64,000 bases of DNA. It comes from Desulfarculaceae bacterium (GTDB taxonomy: Bacteria > Desulfobacterota > Desulfarculia > Desulfarculales > Desulfarculaceae). Where the stretch lies: positions 1 to 64,000 of the forward strand of contig JAHLKT010000001.1 of NCBI GenBank assembly GCA_020444545.1, in the 5' to 3' direction. Positions within the stretch are counted from its first letter, which is position 1. Every line of letters starts with the position of its first letter. Of the stretch, positions 15,027 to 23,128 are shown in pieces. Under the pieces are notes generated by a model, which was given only the letters and a program-made list of their open reading frames with translations, did no database searches and was not told where the DNA came from. The translations under genes were made by a program, and so were the position numbers.

Positions 15027-16129
15027 CGCCGGTCCCCTTTCAGCAAGAGATAGAGGAATAGGGGCGCGCCCATGAAGGAGGTGAGCACCCCCACCGGCAG
15101 GCTGCCCGAGCCCACCAGCAAGCGCCCGATGGTGTCGGCCGCGATGAGCAGCAGGGCCCCCACCAGGCCCGAGCAGGGCACCAGAAGGCGGTGGTCCCCG
15201 CCCACCAGGCGGCGGCTGATGTGCGGGGCCAACAGGCCCAAAAAGGCGATGATGCCGTGGAAGGCGGTGGCCAGGGCCACCAGTAGCGAGGCCAGGAGCA
15301 TGCCCACCAGCCTTAGGCTGGTGACGTTCACCCCCAGGCCCGAGGCGGTCTCCTCCCCGGCCAACAGGGCGTTCAGGTCCCAGCGGCGGCGCAGGAAATA
15401 GGCGCTGACCAGCAGGGTGGCCACCCCCAGCAGGCCGATCTCCTGCCAGTTGGAGCGGGCCACGTCGCCGAAGGTCCAGAACACCACCGTGGCGATCTCG
15501 GTCTCGGTGGCGAAGTATTGCACCAGGATGGTGCCGGACATGAACAGCGAGGACATGGCCACCCCGGCCAGGATGACCGACGAGGCGCTCATCTGGCGCA
15601 TACGGGCCAGGAGCAGGATGACCCCGGTGGCCAGCATGGCCCCGGCAAAGGCCATGAGGGTGACCGCGTAGAGGCTGGAGAACATGAACATGCCGGTGTC
15701 CGCGGTGTAGAGCCCGGCGGTGGTCACCTCGCCCGCGCCCATGAACACGATGGCGAATGCCGCGCCGAACATGGCCCCGTGGCTCATGCCCAGGGTGAAG
15801 GGCGAGGCCAATGGGTTGCGCAGCAGGCTCTGGGTCATCAGGCCCGAGAGCCCCAGGCCCCAGCCGGTGACCAGGGCGGCGGTGATGCGCGGCAGGCGGA
15901 TGTTCCACACCACCACGTCGGAAGCGCCCTCCCCCCGGCCCAGGAGGATCATCAGCACCTTGAAGGGCGAGAGATCGTAGGAGCCCACGGCCACCGCTTG
16001 CAGGCCCAACAGCAGCGTGACCGCGGCTAGGGCCGCCAGGAGCAGGTAGCGCCGCCGAAGGCCCGCGCCGTAGCGCTGGGTGAGGCCCGCGGCGGCGGTG
16101 GGGGGCAGGCTGGCGGGGTGGCTCTTCAT
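15023..16129 (-). CDS. FecCD family ABC transporter permease
   Basis: 368 aa with about ten hydrophobic segments, the length and pattern of BtuC/FecCD permeases. Typical conserved pieces are IRLPRITAALVTGWGLGLSGLMTQSLLRNPLASPFTLGMSHGA and the cytoplasmic coupling segment LLAPHISRRLVGGDHRLLVP. It transports the chelate from the periplasmic binding protein into the cytoplasm. It follows the TonB receptor after 66 nt and overlaps the ATPase start by 4 nt. Confidence 0.94.
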   Translation of the reverse strand: MKSHPASLPPTAAAGLTQRYGAGLRRRYLLLAALAAVTLLLGLQAVAVGSYDLSPFKVLMILLGRGEGASDVVVWNIRLPRITAALVTGWGLGLSGLMTQSLLRNPLASPFTLGMSHGAMFGAAFAIVFMGAGEVTTAGLYTADTGMFMFSSLYAVTLMAFAGAMLATGVILLLARMRQMSASSVILAGVAMSSLFMSGTILVQYFATETEIATVVFWTFGDVARSNWQEIGLLGVATLLVSAYFLRRRWDLNALLAGEETASGLGVNVTSLRLVGMLLASLLVALATAFHGIIAFLGLLAPHISRRLVGGDHRLLVPCSGLVGALLLIAADTIGRLLVGSGSLPVGVLTSFMGAPLFLYLLLKGDRR

Positions 16130-16195
16130 GCTAGATGTTCTCTCTCCGCTTTTTGGCGCGGGCGAGGCGCCCGAGGGACGCCCCGCCCGTGGTCC

Positions 16196-18115
16196 TTAGA
16201 AGCTGAACTCCACGCCCAGCATCCCGTTGATGCCCGGCATGGGGTAGCCGGGCTTGTACTCGTAGTCCTGGTTGGTCAGGTTTTCGCCCGCAGCAAAGAC
16301 CTTCATGTCCAGGCCCCACAGGGGGAACTCGTAGCTCAGCTTGGCGTTGAAGATCAGGTAGCCGTCCACCTGGTTGCGCGCCCCGGCGTAGCGGGTGTCG
16401 CTCACGTAGTAGTTGTCCACGTACATGGCGTCCACGCTGATCAGGAAGCCGGGGAAGAAGTTCCAGTTGGCCCCGGCCGAGCCGCTCCACTGCGGCGCGT
16501 AAGGGGTGTCCTCCGGGCTGCGGTCCATGTAGGTGCCGCCGATGAACAGCGACAGGTCGCGCATGGGGTCGAAGGTGAGGGTGGCCTCCACGCCCTGGTT
16601 GTCGAAGTCGCCGATGTTTTCCCAGTGGGGCGGGCCATAGACCAGCACCAGGCGGTCGCTGCCCTGGTCGCGGAAGTAGGTGAGGTCCGCCTTGATCCAG
16701 GAGGCGAAGCGGTGGGCCACGCCGATCTCGAAGTGGTTGAGCTCCTCGGGCTTGAGGTCCTCCCACAGGGTGTTGTGCCAGAACAGGTTAGACTGCTGCA
16801 CCACGTAGACCCCGGGGTAGTTATAGGTGTGGGCGAAGTTGGCGTGCAGCTCGCTCTGCTTGTAGCGCAGAATGGCCCCGGCCTGGTAGCCGACCTCGTC
16901 GCTGAACTCGCTGTGGTTGAAGTAGCGCAGGCCGCCGGAGGGGATGAAGGTGAACTCGCCCAGCTTGAACTCCTGGCTTATGGCCGCGTAGGGCTGGGTG
17001 AGGCGGAAGGTCTCCTTTTGGCCGCCGTTCTGCTTGCCTGTGGCCCTGACGATGAGCACCTTGCCCGAGATGTAGTCCAAATCCAGGCCCAGGGTGAGGG
17101 CCCCGCCCTCCCACATGGTCAGGGTCTGGCGGGCCCGGGCCCCGTAGTTGCTGTAATCGGTGCGGGTGTCGCTGCCGTCGCTCTGGTCCTGCCAGTCCAG
17201 ATGGCCGTCGTCCCAATAGCCCTTGATATAGCCGTAACCCCAGTCGTACTTGTTGTCCAGCTTGGCGATGGTCACGGTGTCGCGGGTCTTGAAGGTGCCG
17301 TCGCTCAGCTCGGGATGGCCTTCGGGGCCGGGGTCGTCGGACCAGTTGCTGGTGTGGTTTACCAGCAGGCTGAAGCGCAGATGGTCGTCAAAGCTGTAGC
17401 CGATGTTGCCGTAGTAGTTTTGCAGCGAGCCGCCGGAGTGGTCGCGCTGGCCGTCGCTGTAGCGGTAACTCTGCACCAGGTAGTAGTCGAAGCCCTCCAC
17501 CTTGCCGCCGGTCTTGGCCACCTCCACCAGGGTGTTGAAGGAGCCGCCCGAAAGCTTGAACTTGCCGTCGAAGCCGTCGTCCTTCTGGTACTTGGGCACC
17601 AGGTTGATCACCGCGAAGGAGTTGTTGCCGAACAACACCGGCTGGGCGCCCTTGTACACCTCGATGGCCTGCACGTTGTCGATGGAGAGCATGTCCATCA
17701 CCGAGTGGTTCCACACCCCCACCACCATGGGGATGCCGTCGATGGTGGTGACGATATCCTGGCCCGGCCGCCCGGTGCCCATGCCGCGCACGAACACCGC
17801 GCCGCCCGCGCCGCCGCCAAAGGAGCCCACCGGGTTGTGGCGGCTGATCACCACGCCCGGGGTGCGCCGCAGCGCCGAAGGCACGTCGCCCGCGTTCATG
17901 TCGTCGATCTGCTGCTCGCTGACCACCGTGATCTCGCTGCCCAGTTTGTTGACCTGGTTGCCCTCGATGATGGGTGAGGAGACCACCACCATCTCGCTCT
18001 TATGGGTCTTTTTCTCGTCCTTGTCTTTGTCCTGGGCCCAAGCCGGGCCGCTAGGGACCGCGATCAATATACAGAGCACCGTCAGGGCGCTCAGCCTCGC
18101 CATGAAGCCGGCCAT
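16196..18115 (-). CDS. TonB-dependent outer-membrane receptor
   Basis: 639 aa. A signal peptide ends at GPAWAQ (near 28). The plug domain is shown by LGSEITVVSEQQIDDM, DVPSALRRTPGVVI and VFVRGMGTGR...ITTIDGIPM...IEVYKGAQPVLFG (about 55-200), followed by an alternating aromatic/polar beta-barrel ending in the C-terminal Phe of EFSF. A short TonB-box-like stretch MVVVSSPI follows the signal peptide. Its length is at the small end, like BtuB-type receptors. It opens the uptake operon, under the Fur-like box and leader terminator at 18182-18319, so iron-repressed uptake of a metal chelate is the best inference. Confidence 0.94.
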   Translation of the reverse strand: MAGFMARLSALTVLCILIAVPSGPAWAQDKDKDEKKTHKSEMVVVSSPIIEGNQVNKLGSEITVVSEQQIDDMNAGDVPSALRRTPGVVISRHNPVGSFGGGAGGAVFVRGMGTGRPGQDIVTTIDGIPMVVGVWNHSVMDMLSIDNVQAIEVYKGAQPVLFGNNSFAVINLVPKYQKDDGFDGKFKLSGGSFNTLVEVAKTGGKVEGFDYYLVQSYRYSDGQRDHSGGSLQNYYGNIGYSFDDHLRFSLLVNHTSNWSDDPGPEGHPELSDGTFKTRDTVTIAKLDNKYDWGYGYIKGYWDDGHLDWQDQSDGSDTRTDYSNYGARARQTLTMWEGGALTLGLDLDYISGKVLIVRATGKQNGGQKETFRLTQPYAAISQEFKLGEFTFIPSGGLRYFNHSEFSDEVGYQAGAILRYKQSELHANFAHTYNYPGVYVVQQSNLFWHNTLWEDLKPEELNHFEIGVAHRFASWIKADLTYFRDQGSDRLVLVYGPPHWENIGDFDNQGVEATLTFDPMRDLSLFIGGTYMDRSPEDTPYAPQWSGSAGANWNFFPGFLISVDAMYVDNYYVSDTRYAGARNQVDGYLIFNAKLSYEFPLWGLDMKVFAAGENLTNQDYEYKPGYPMPGINGMLGVEFSF

Positions 18116-18181
18116 TATCCTCTCCCCTCTCTTGGCTTATCCAGCGCGCCGTCTTCATGGTCAGCCTTGATCGCCGGGTAC

Positions 18182-18231
18182 AAAAAAAGCCAGAAGGCGT
18201 TTTGGGAACTTGGTCTCCCCTGCCTTCTGGC
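18182..18231 (-). terminator. Leader terminator/attenuator ahead of the TonB receptor gene
   Basis: On the minus strand GCCAGAAGGC (18231-18222) and GCCTTCTGGC (18198-18189) form a perfect 10-bp stem, with an inner GGGA/TCCC pairing, directly followed by seven T residues (18188-18182). The likely transcription start is near 18285 and the coding start is at 18115, so this terminator lies in the 5' leader and must be read through for receptor expression. Confidence 0.7.
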
Positions 18232-18284
18232 CGGTGCTTCGCTAGGTTTTTCGGTCTGAAACGCCGCGCTTTCTAGCGCGAATT

Positions 18285-18319
18285 GAATAATCAGTATCAC
18301 TGGCCGGGATATGTGTCAA
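18285..18319 (-). promoter_or_regulatory. Sigma-70-like promoter with Fur-like box
   Basis: The minus strand has TTGACA at 18319-18314 and, 15 nt on, GATACT (18298-18293), which overlaps TGATACT-G-ATTATTC (18299-18285). The latter agrees with the Fur 7-1-7 pattern TGATAAT-n-ATTATCA at 11 of 14 positions. Position and sequence fit iron repression of the TonB/ABC operon. No Fur gene is in the window. Confidence 0.6.
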
Positions 18320-18385
18320 GCAAGACCAGAAGGCACGGAGGGCCGATAATGGGCCGAGGCAAGAATCGCCTTCTACAATATGGTA

Positions 18386-18398
18386 TTTCAAAATGAAA
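18386..18398. promoter_or_regulatory. Palindromic operator upstream of the orpR-like gene
   Basis: TTTCA-AAA-TGAAA is a perfect 13-bp palindrome 60 nt before the start codon. On the minus strand it reads CTTTCATTTTGAAAT, nearly the same as CTTTCATTTTGCAAT at 19838-19852 upstream of the ORP operon, so it is probably an autoregulatory site of the activator. Confidence 0.6.
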
Positions 18399-18457
18399 GG
18401 GGTACAATTCAAGGGCGCGGGAGCTTTTACCCGCCCACCCGCAACGAGGATTTGGCC

Positions 18458-19804
18458 ATGACCACGCCCGCCCAGACCGCGCCCAGCCAGGGGATCACCG
18501 AGCTGATCCTGGACTCCATCACCGAGGGGGTCTTCACGGTTGACCCCGATATGCGCATCCTGAGCTTCAACCAGGCGGCCCAGAACATCACCGGCATCAG
18601 CGCCGATCAGGCCGTGGGCAAGAAGTGCCGCGAGATCTTGCGCGCGGGCATCTGCGGCACCGGCTGCCCTCTCAGGCAGTCCATGGCCACCGGCGAGCCG
18701 GGCCTGGAGGTGGACGTGGAGGTGACCGGGGCCGATGGCCGGCTGATCCCGGTGCGCATCCGCACGGCGGTTATGCGCGACGGCTCGGGCCGGGTCATGG
18801 GCGGGGTGGAGACCTTCCGCGACCTGAGCCAGGTGCATCATCTGCTCAAGCGCATCACCGAGGGCTACACCTTCTGCGACTTGAAGGGCAAGTCCGAGCC
18901 CATGCGCGCCCTGTTCCGGGTGTTGCCCGAGGCGGCCCGCTCCGGGGCCACGGTGCTCATCCGGGGCGAGAGCGGCACGGGCAAGGAGCTGGTGGCCCGC
19001 GCCCTGCACGATCTCTCCCCCCGCCACGAGGGGCCTTTCGTTGCCGTGAACTGCGCGGCCATCCCCGAGGCGCTCATGGAGAGCGAGCTCTTCGGCCACG
19101 TGCGGGGGGCCTTCACCGGGGCGGACCGCGAGCGCCAGGGCCGCCTGGCCGCCGCCCAGGGGGGCACCCTGTTCCTGGACGAGGTGGGCGATTTGCCCCT
19201 GGGCTTGCAGGTGAAGCTTCTCAGGGCCCTGGACAGCGGGGAGTATTCGCCCCTGGGCAGCAACCAGGCCCGCAAGGCCGACGCGCGGGTGGTGGCCGCC
19301 ACCCACCGCGACCTGGAGGGCGAGATGGCCCGGGGGGCCTTTCGCCAGGACCTCTACTACCGCCTCAACGTGGTGGAGCTGAAGCTGCCGCCCCTGCGCG
19401 AGCGGCGCGAGGACATCCCCCTGTTGGCCGATCACTTTCTGGAGCGCCTGGCCGCCGAGCGGGGCGAGCCGGTGCGGCGCATCAGCCCCCAGGCCATGGC
19501 CCGGCTGATGGAGTATCCCTGGCCGGGCAACGTGCGCGAGCTGCAAAACGCCCTGGAGCACGCCCTGGTGCTGGCCCAGGGCCGGGCCCTGGAGGTGCGC
19601 CACCTCCCGGCGGGCCTGCAAAGCGCGGCCTCCGGGGGGGCGGGCGCGGCCGCGCCCCAGCTGAACCTGGAGCAGCGGGAGCGGGCGGCCATGGAGCAGG
19701 CCCTGGCCCTGAACAGCGGGCACCGGGGGCGCACCGCCGCGGCCCTGGGCATCTCGCCCACCACCCTGTGGCGCAAGATGAAGCGCTATGGCCTGTTGCC
19801 CTGA
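18458..19804 (+). CDS. Sigma-54-dependent activator with Cys-rich PAS domain (OrpR-like)
   Basis: 448 aa from ATG 18458, chosen because GAGGA lies 8 nt upstream; an in-frame extension to 18380 would run through the operator. Domains: PAS at about 12-130 with C57, C66 and C70 (C-x8-C-x3-CP), AAA+ at about 150-390 with Walker A GESGTGKE, the sigma-54 contact loop GAFTGA and Walker B GTLFLDEVGD, and a Fis-type helix-turn-helix at the C-terminus (RTAAALGISPTTLWRKMKRYGL). There is no receiver domain, so PAS is the likely input. It precedes the ORP operon and, by analogy with the Desulfovibrio vulgaris DVU2106 regulator of the orange-protein operons, should activate it through the sigma-54 promoter at 19932. 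Confidence 0.88.
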   Translation: MTTPAQTAPSQGITELILDSITEGVFTVDPDMRILSFNQAAQNITGISADQAVGKKCREILRAGICGTGCPLRQSMATGEPGLEVDVEVTGADGRLIPVRIRTAVMRDGSGRVMGGVETFRDLSQVHHLLKRITEGYTFCDLKGKSEPMRALFRVLPEAARSGATVLIRGESGTGKELVARALHDLSPRHEGPFVAVNCAAIPEALMESELFGHVRGAFTGADRERQGRLAAAQGGTLFLDEVGDLPLGLQVKLLRALDSGEYSPLGSNQARKADARVVAATHRDLEGEMARGAFRQDLYYRLNVVELKLPPLRERREDIPLLADHFLERLAAERGEPVRRISPQAMARLMEYPWPGNVRELQNALEHALVLAQGRALEVRHLPAGLQSAASGGAGAAAPQLNLEQRERAAMEQALALNSGHRGRTAAALGISPTTLWRKMKRYGLLP

Positions 19805-19812
19805 GGGTTGCC

Positions 19813-19858
19813 TTTTCATTTCAGATTGCAATTAACCCTTTCATTTTGCAATTAACCC
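19813..19858 (+). promoter_or_regulatory. Tandem activator-binding sites (UAS) of the ORP operon
   Basis: TTGCAATTAACCC occurs exactly twice (19826-19838 and 19846-19858), 20 nt apart, each preceded by TTTCATT (19814-19820 and 19839-19845). Two tandem copies about two helical turns apart, 75-120 nt upstream of a sigma-54 promoter, is the classical enhancer layout. The second copy shares CTTTCATTTTG with the palindrome upstream of the activator gene. Confidence 0.7.
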
Positions 19859-19931
19859 ACGCAAACCCCTTCCCTAGACTCTATTTGCCATAACTCCCTG
19901 ATCCCGGACGCTTAGCCCACGAGCCCCGCTT

Positions 19932-19947
19932 TGGTACGGGACTTGTA
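19932..19947 (+). promoter_or_regulatory. Sigma-54 (-24/-12) promoter of the ORP operon
   Basis: TGGTACG-GGAC-TTGTA matches the consensus TGGyACG-N4-TTGyA with the invariant GG and correct spacing. Transcription should start near 19958, leaving a leader of about 155 nt before the Mrp start codon. The activator sites lie 74-118 nt upstream. Confidence 0.8.
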
Positions 19948-20113
19948 TATTAGGCGGCTGTCCGGGGTTTCGCGGTTTGGCCCCGGCCAAAAGCCTCCGT
20001 AGTAAACCGGTGGAGAGAACCCTTGACCGAAACCTTTTGATTCGCCTGTGCGAGCCCCGGGTCCCGGCGGAATCGGCCGCCGGGACCCAGCCGGGGCCTT
20101 TGGAGAGAGCAGC

Positions 20114-20971
20114 ATGAACCAGGACATCCCCATGGCGCCGGGCCCCGGCGCACCCCAAGCCGACCCCCTGGACGAGCGCCTAAGCCATTCCCTGGCGGGC
20201 ATCAAACACAAGCTCATCGTCATGAGCGGCAAGGGCGGGGTGGGCAAGTCCACCGTGGCCGCCCAGCTGGCCGTGGGCTTGGCCTCGCGGGGCAAGGCGG
20301 TGGGCCTGTTGGACGTGGACCTGCACGGGCCTTCCATCCCCCGCATGTTGGGGGTCATGGGCCACGCCAGCGTTAACGAGGCCGAGCAGCTCATCGCTCC
20401 GGTGGTGGTGGAGGACGGGCTCAAGGTGATGAGCGTGGAGTTGCTCATCCCCAACAAGGAGACCTCCATCATCTGGCGCGGCCCCATGAAGATCGGGGTG
20501 ATCAAGCAGCTCATGGGCGACGTGAGCTGGGGCGGGTTGGACTATCTGATCATCGACGCCCCTCCGGGCACCGGCGACGAGCCGCTCACCGTGGCCCAGG
20601 AAGTGAAGGACGCCCGCGCGGTGATGGTGACCACGCCCCAGGAGATCGCCCTGGCCGACCTGCGCAAGTCCCTGGACTTCTGTGTGCAGGTGGAGATGCC
20701 CATGCTGGGCCTGGTGGAGAACATGGCCGGGCTCACCTGCCCCCACTGCGGCGGGGAGATCGACCTCCTGGGCCACGGCGGCGGCCAGGCCACGGCGGAG
20801 CGCTTCGGCATCAAGCTCCTGGCCAGTATGCCCTGGGATCCGGGGCTCCGGGCGGCGGCGGACGGTGGACGATTGATTCAGTACATGGCCCGCGAGGCCG
20901 GGGCGGACAACGCCTGGAACGGTCTGGTGGAGCGCGTGTTGGACGAGTTTGGCGAAAGGAGCCAAGGCTGA
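20114..20971 (+). CDS. Mrp/NBP35-family Fe-S cluster carrier ATPase (ORP operon)
   Basis: 285 aa from ATG 20114, preceded by GGAGAGAGC; the upstream in-frame extension is Gly/Pro/Arg-rich leader. The deviant Walker A is SGKGGVGKST (near 37-46), followed by DVDLHGPSIP and DAPPGTGDEPLT switch motifs. LTCPHCGGEI supplies the CxxC that bridges a [4Fe-4S] cluster between monomers in ApbC/Mrp proteins. In Desulfovibrio the equivalent protein is a subunit of the orange protein complex and is fused to an ORP-like domain; here that domain is a separate gene which overlaps the stop codon by 1 nt. Confidence 0.92.
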   Translation: MNQDIPMAPGPGAPQADPLDERLSHSLAGIKHKLIVMSGKGGVGKSTVAAQLAVGLASRGKAVGLLDVDLHGPSIPRMLGVMGHASVNEAEQLIAPVVVEDGLKVMSVELLIPNKETSIIWRGPMKIGVIKQLMGDVSWGGLDYLIIDAPPGTGDEPLTVAQEVKDARAVMVTTPQEIALADLRKSLDFCVQVEMPMLGLVENMAGLTCPHCGGEIDLLGHGGGQATAERFGIKLLASMPWDPGLRAAADGGRLIQYMAREAGADNAWNGLVERVLDEFGERSQG

Positions 20972-21330
20972 TGGCCAAGATAGCGATTAGTAGTCAGGGC
21001 AAGAATCTGGAAAGCCAAGTGGACCCCCGTTTCGGGCGGGCCGCCTACTTCCTGGTGGTGGACGACAACGACGACGCCTTCGTGGTGCTGGACAACAGCA
21101 CCTCGCGCGACATGTCCAGCGGGGCGGGCATCCAGGCCGCCGAGGCGGTGGCCCGCTCCGGGGCCAAGGTGGTGGTCAGCGGGCTGGTGGGCCCCAAGGC
21201 CATGCAAGCCTTGCAGGCGGTGGGCATCACCGTGGTGCAGGGCGCCGAGGGTAGCGTGGAGGAGGCCCTGTTGGCCTATCGCCAGGGCACCCTCAAGCCC
21301 GACGACCGGCCCATGGGCGGCGGGCGATGA
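20971..21330 (+). CDS. NifB/NifX-family (dinitrogenase iron-molybdenum cofactor domain) protein
   Basis: 119 aa. It has the NifX/NafY-like fold seen in ORP proteins: AISSQGKNLESQVDPRFGRAAYFLVVDD at the start, GAGIQAAEAVARSGAKVVVSGLVGPKAMQAL, and GITVVQGAEGSVEEALLAYRQGTL at the end. Such domains bind Mo-Fe-S or Mo-Cu-S clusters. Its start shares one base with the Mrp stop codon (TGATG), and it overlaps the next ATPase by 4 nt, so the three are tightly coupled. Confidence 0.88.
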   Translation: MAKIAISSQGKNLESQVDPRFGRAAYFLVVDDNDDAFVVLDNSTSRDMSSGAGIQAAEAVARSGAKVVVSGLVGPKAMQALQAVGITVVQGAEGSVEEALLAYRQGTLKPDDRPMGGGR

Positions 21331-22208
21331 TCGTAGCCGTGGCCAGCGGCAAGGGGGGCACCGGCAAGACCACGGTCTCGGCCTCCCTGTGCTCGGTGTG
21401 GGACACGCCGGTGACCGCGGTGGACCTGGACGTGGAGGAGCCCAACCTGCACCTGTTTCTGTGCCCGGAGATTTCCGGTTCGGCCAAGGCGACCCTGGAG
21501 GTGCCGCGCCTGGACGAGGGACTCTGCGACGCCTGCGGCAAGTGCTCGGACGTGTGCCAGTTCAAGGCCATCAGCCTTTTCGGCGATGTGCTCCTGGCCT
21601 TTCCCGAGATGTGCCACGGTTGCGGGGCCTGTCTTGAGGTGTGCCCCCAGGGCGCCTTGAGTCCGGACCATCGCGAGCTGGGCGAGGTGCTTTGGGGCTC
21701 CTCCGGGGATATGGGCTTTGTCATGGGCCGCCTGCGGGTGGGGGAAGCCATGAGCCCTCCCCTGATGCGCGCGGTGAAAAAGCGCCTGGCCGAGCTGAAC
21801 TCCCAGCGCCCCGGCGACGTGATCATCGACTGCCCGCCGGGAGTGAGCTGCCCGGCGGTGAACGCGGTGATGGACTCCGACGTGATCCTGTTGGTCAGCG
21901 AGCCCACCCCCTTCGGGCTCTACGACTTCACCCTGGCCTGGGAGGCCTTCGGGCCCCTGAACAAGCCCATGGGCGCGGTGATCAACCGGGCCGGGCTGGG
22001 CGACGGCAAACTGGCCGCCTTCTGCCGGGAAAAGGGCATCCCCATCCTGGCCGAGCTGCCTTTCAGCCGGGAGGTGGCCGAGAGTTATTCCCAAGGGCAG
22101 ATCGTGGCCCAGGCCACCCCCGAGCTCAACCAGGCCTTCCGGGAGCTGGCCGCCAACACCCGTGAGCTGTATCTGGCCTCGCAAAGCAAGGAGGCGGCCC
22201 ATGCCTGA
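21327..22208 (+). CDS. MinD/ParA-family ATPase with inserted ferredoxin domain (DVU2103/DVU2104-like)
   Basis: 293 aa. The N-terminal P-loop ASGKGGTGKTT (near 6-16) begins a MinD-like ATPase, interrupted at about 60-110 by two [4Fe-4S] motifs, CDACGKCSDVC and CHGCGACLEVC. DCPPGVSCPAVNA is the switch region. Two such ATPases in tandem are a hallmark of the ORP operons, where they bind nucleotides and Fe-S clusters. It overlaps the preceding gene by 4 nt and the next by 8 nt. Confidence 0.9.
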   Translation: MIVAVASGKGGTGKTTVSASLCSVWDTPVTAVDLDVEEPNLHLFLCPEISGSAKATLEVPRLDEGLCDACGKCSDVCQFKAISLFGDVLLAFPEMCHGCGACLEVCPQGALSPDHRELGEVLWGSSGDMGFVMGRLRVGEAMSPPLMRAVKKRLAELNSQRPGDVIIDCPPGVSCPAVNAVMDSDVILLVSEPTPFGLYDFTLAWEAFGPLNKPMGAVINRAGLGDGKLAAFCREKGIPILAELPFSREVAESYSQGQIVAQATPELNQAFRELAANTRELYLASQSKEAAHA

Positions 22209-23079
22209 GGTGCTGGTGATCAGCGGCAAGGGCGGCACGGGCAAGACCTCGCTGACCGGGGCCTTTGCCCAGCTGGCGACAAGCAAGGTGATCTGCGACC
22301 TGGACGTGGACGCCCCGGACCTGCATCTGCTGCTCCACCCCGAGGCCCTGGAGGAGCACGAGTTCCGCTCCGGCAACCAGGCAGAGATCGACCCCGAGCG
22401 CTGCGTGGCCTGCGGGCTCTGCGCGGAAAAATGCCGCTTCGACGCCATCCGCGAAGTGGACGGGGCTTTCGCGGTGGACCCGTTCAAGTGCGAAGGCTGC
22501 AAGCTCTGCGTGGTGCTCTGCCCCGAGCAGGCGGTGGATTTTCCCCAGCGCTACTGCGGTGACTGGCAGATATCGGGCACCCGGCTGGGGCCCATGGTGC
22601 ACGCCCAGCTCTTTCCCGGCGAGGAGAACTCGGGCCGCCTGGTGGCCCTTCTCCGGGGCCGGGCCCGGGAGCTGGCCGATGAGCAGGGCCTGGAGCTGAT
22701 CCTAAGCGACGGCCCTCCGGGCATCGGCTGCCCGGTGATCAGCTCCCTGTCGGGCACCGACCTGGCGGTGATCGTGACCGAGCCCACCCCCAGCGGCCGC
22801 CACGACCTGGAGCGGGTGGTGGAGCTGTGCACCCACTTCAAGGTGCCCGCCGGGGTGATCGTGAACAAGCATGACCTCAACGCCGAGCAGACCCGGGCCA
22901 TAAGCGACTATTGTGCGCAGCAGGGCCTGGAGGTGCTGGCCCTTTTGCCCTACGACCCGGCCATGACCGAGGCCATGGTCAAGGGGCTGGTGATAACCGA
23001 GTACAGCGACAACGGCCTGGCCTCCGCCCTCAAGGAGGCCTGGCAACGCATTGCGGACAAGGCCGGCCTGGGCGCCTAA
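22201..23079 (+). CDS. MinD/ParA-family ATPase with inserted ferredoxin domain, second copy
   Basis: 292 aa from ATG 22201, giving MPEVLVISGKGGTGKTS as the N-terminus; a start at 22162 would lie far inside the previous gene. The layout is the same as the paralogue upstream: P-loop, then CVACGLCAEKC and CEGCKLCVVLC [4Fe-4S] motifs (about 60-120), then the DGPPGIGCPVI switch. The 8-nt overlap suggests the two paralogues are made in equal amounts and may form a heterodimer, as proposed for the Desulfovibrio pair. Confidence 0.9.
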   Translation: MPEVLVISGKGGTGKTSLTGAFAQLATSKVICDLDVDAPDLHLLLHPEALEEHEFRSGNQAEIDPERCVACGLCAEKCRFDAIREVDGAFAVDPFKCEGCKLCVVLCPEQAVDFPQRYCGDWQISGTRLGPMVHAQLFPGEENSGRLVALLRGRARELADEQGLELILSDGPPGIGCPVISSLSGTDLAVIVTEPTPSGRHDLERVVELCTHFKVPAGVIVNKHDLNAEQTRAISDYCAQQGLEVLALLPYDPAMTEAMVKGLVITEYSDNGLASALKEAWQRIADKAGLGA

Positions 23080-23128
23080 GCGCCCCACCGGCCGCGAGAA
23101 AGAACCAAACCATATGGAGACGACCACA

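Noticed and set aside
16118-17977. 619-codon plus-strand open frame
   Set aside because: Antisense to the TonB receptor; no domain and no ribosome site.
18182-18319. Cobalamin riboswitch in the TonB receptor leader
   Set aside because: GGCAGGGGAGACC weakly recalls the B12 box, but the GCCACTG element and the other conserved parts are missing and the leader is too short.
18242-19831. 529-codon minus-strand open frame
   Set aside because: Antisense to the sigma-54 activator, which has complete AAA+ and HTH motifs on the other strand.
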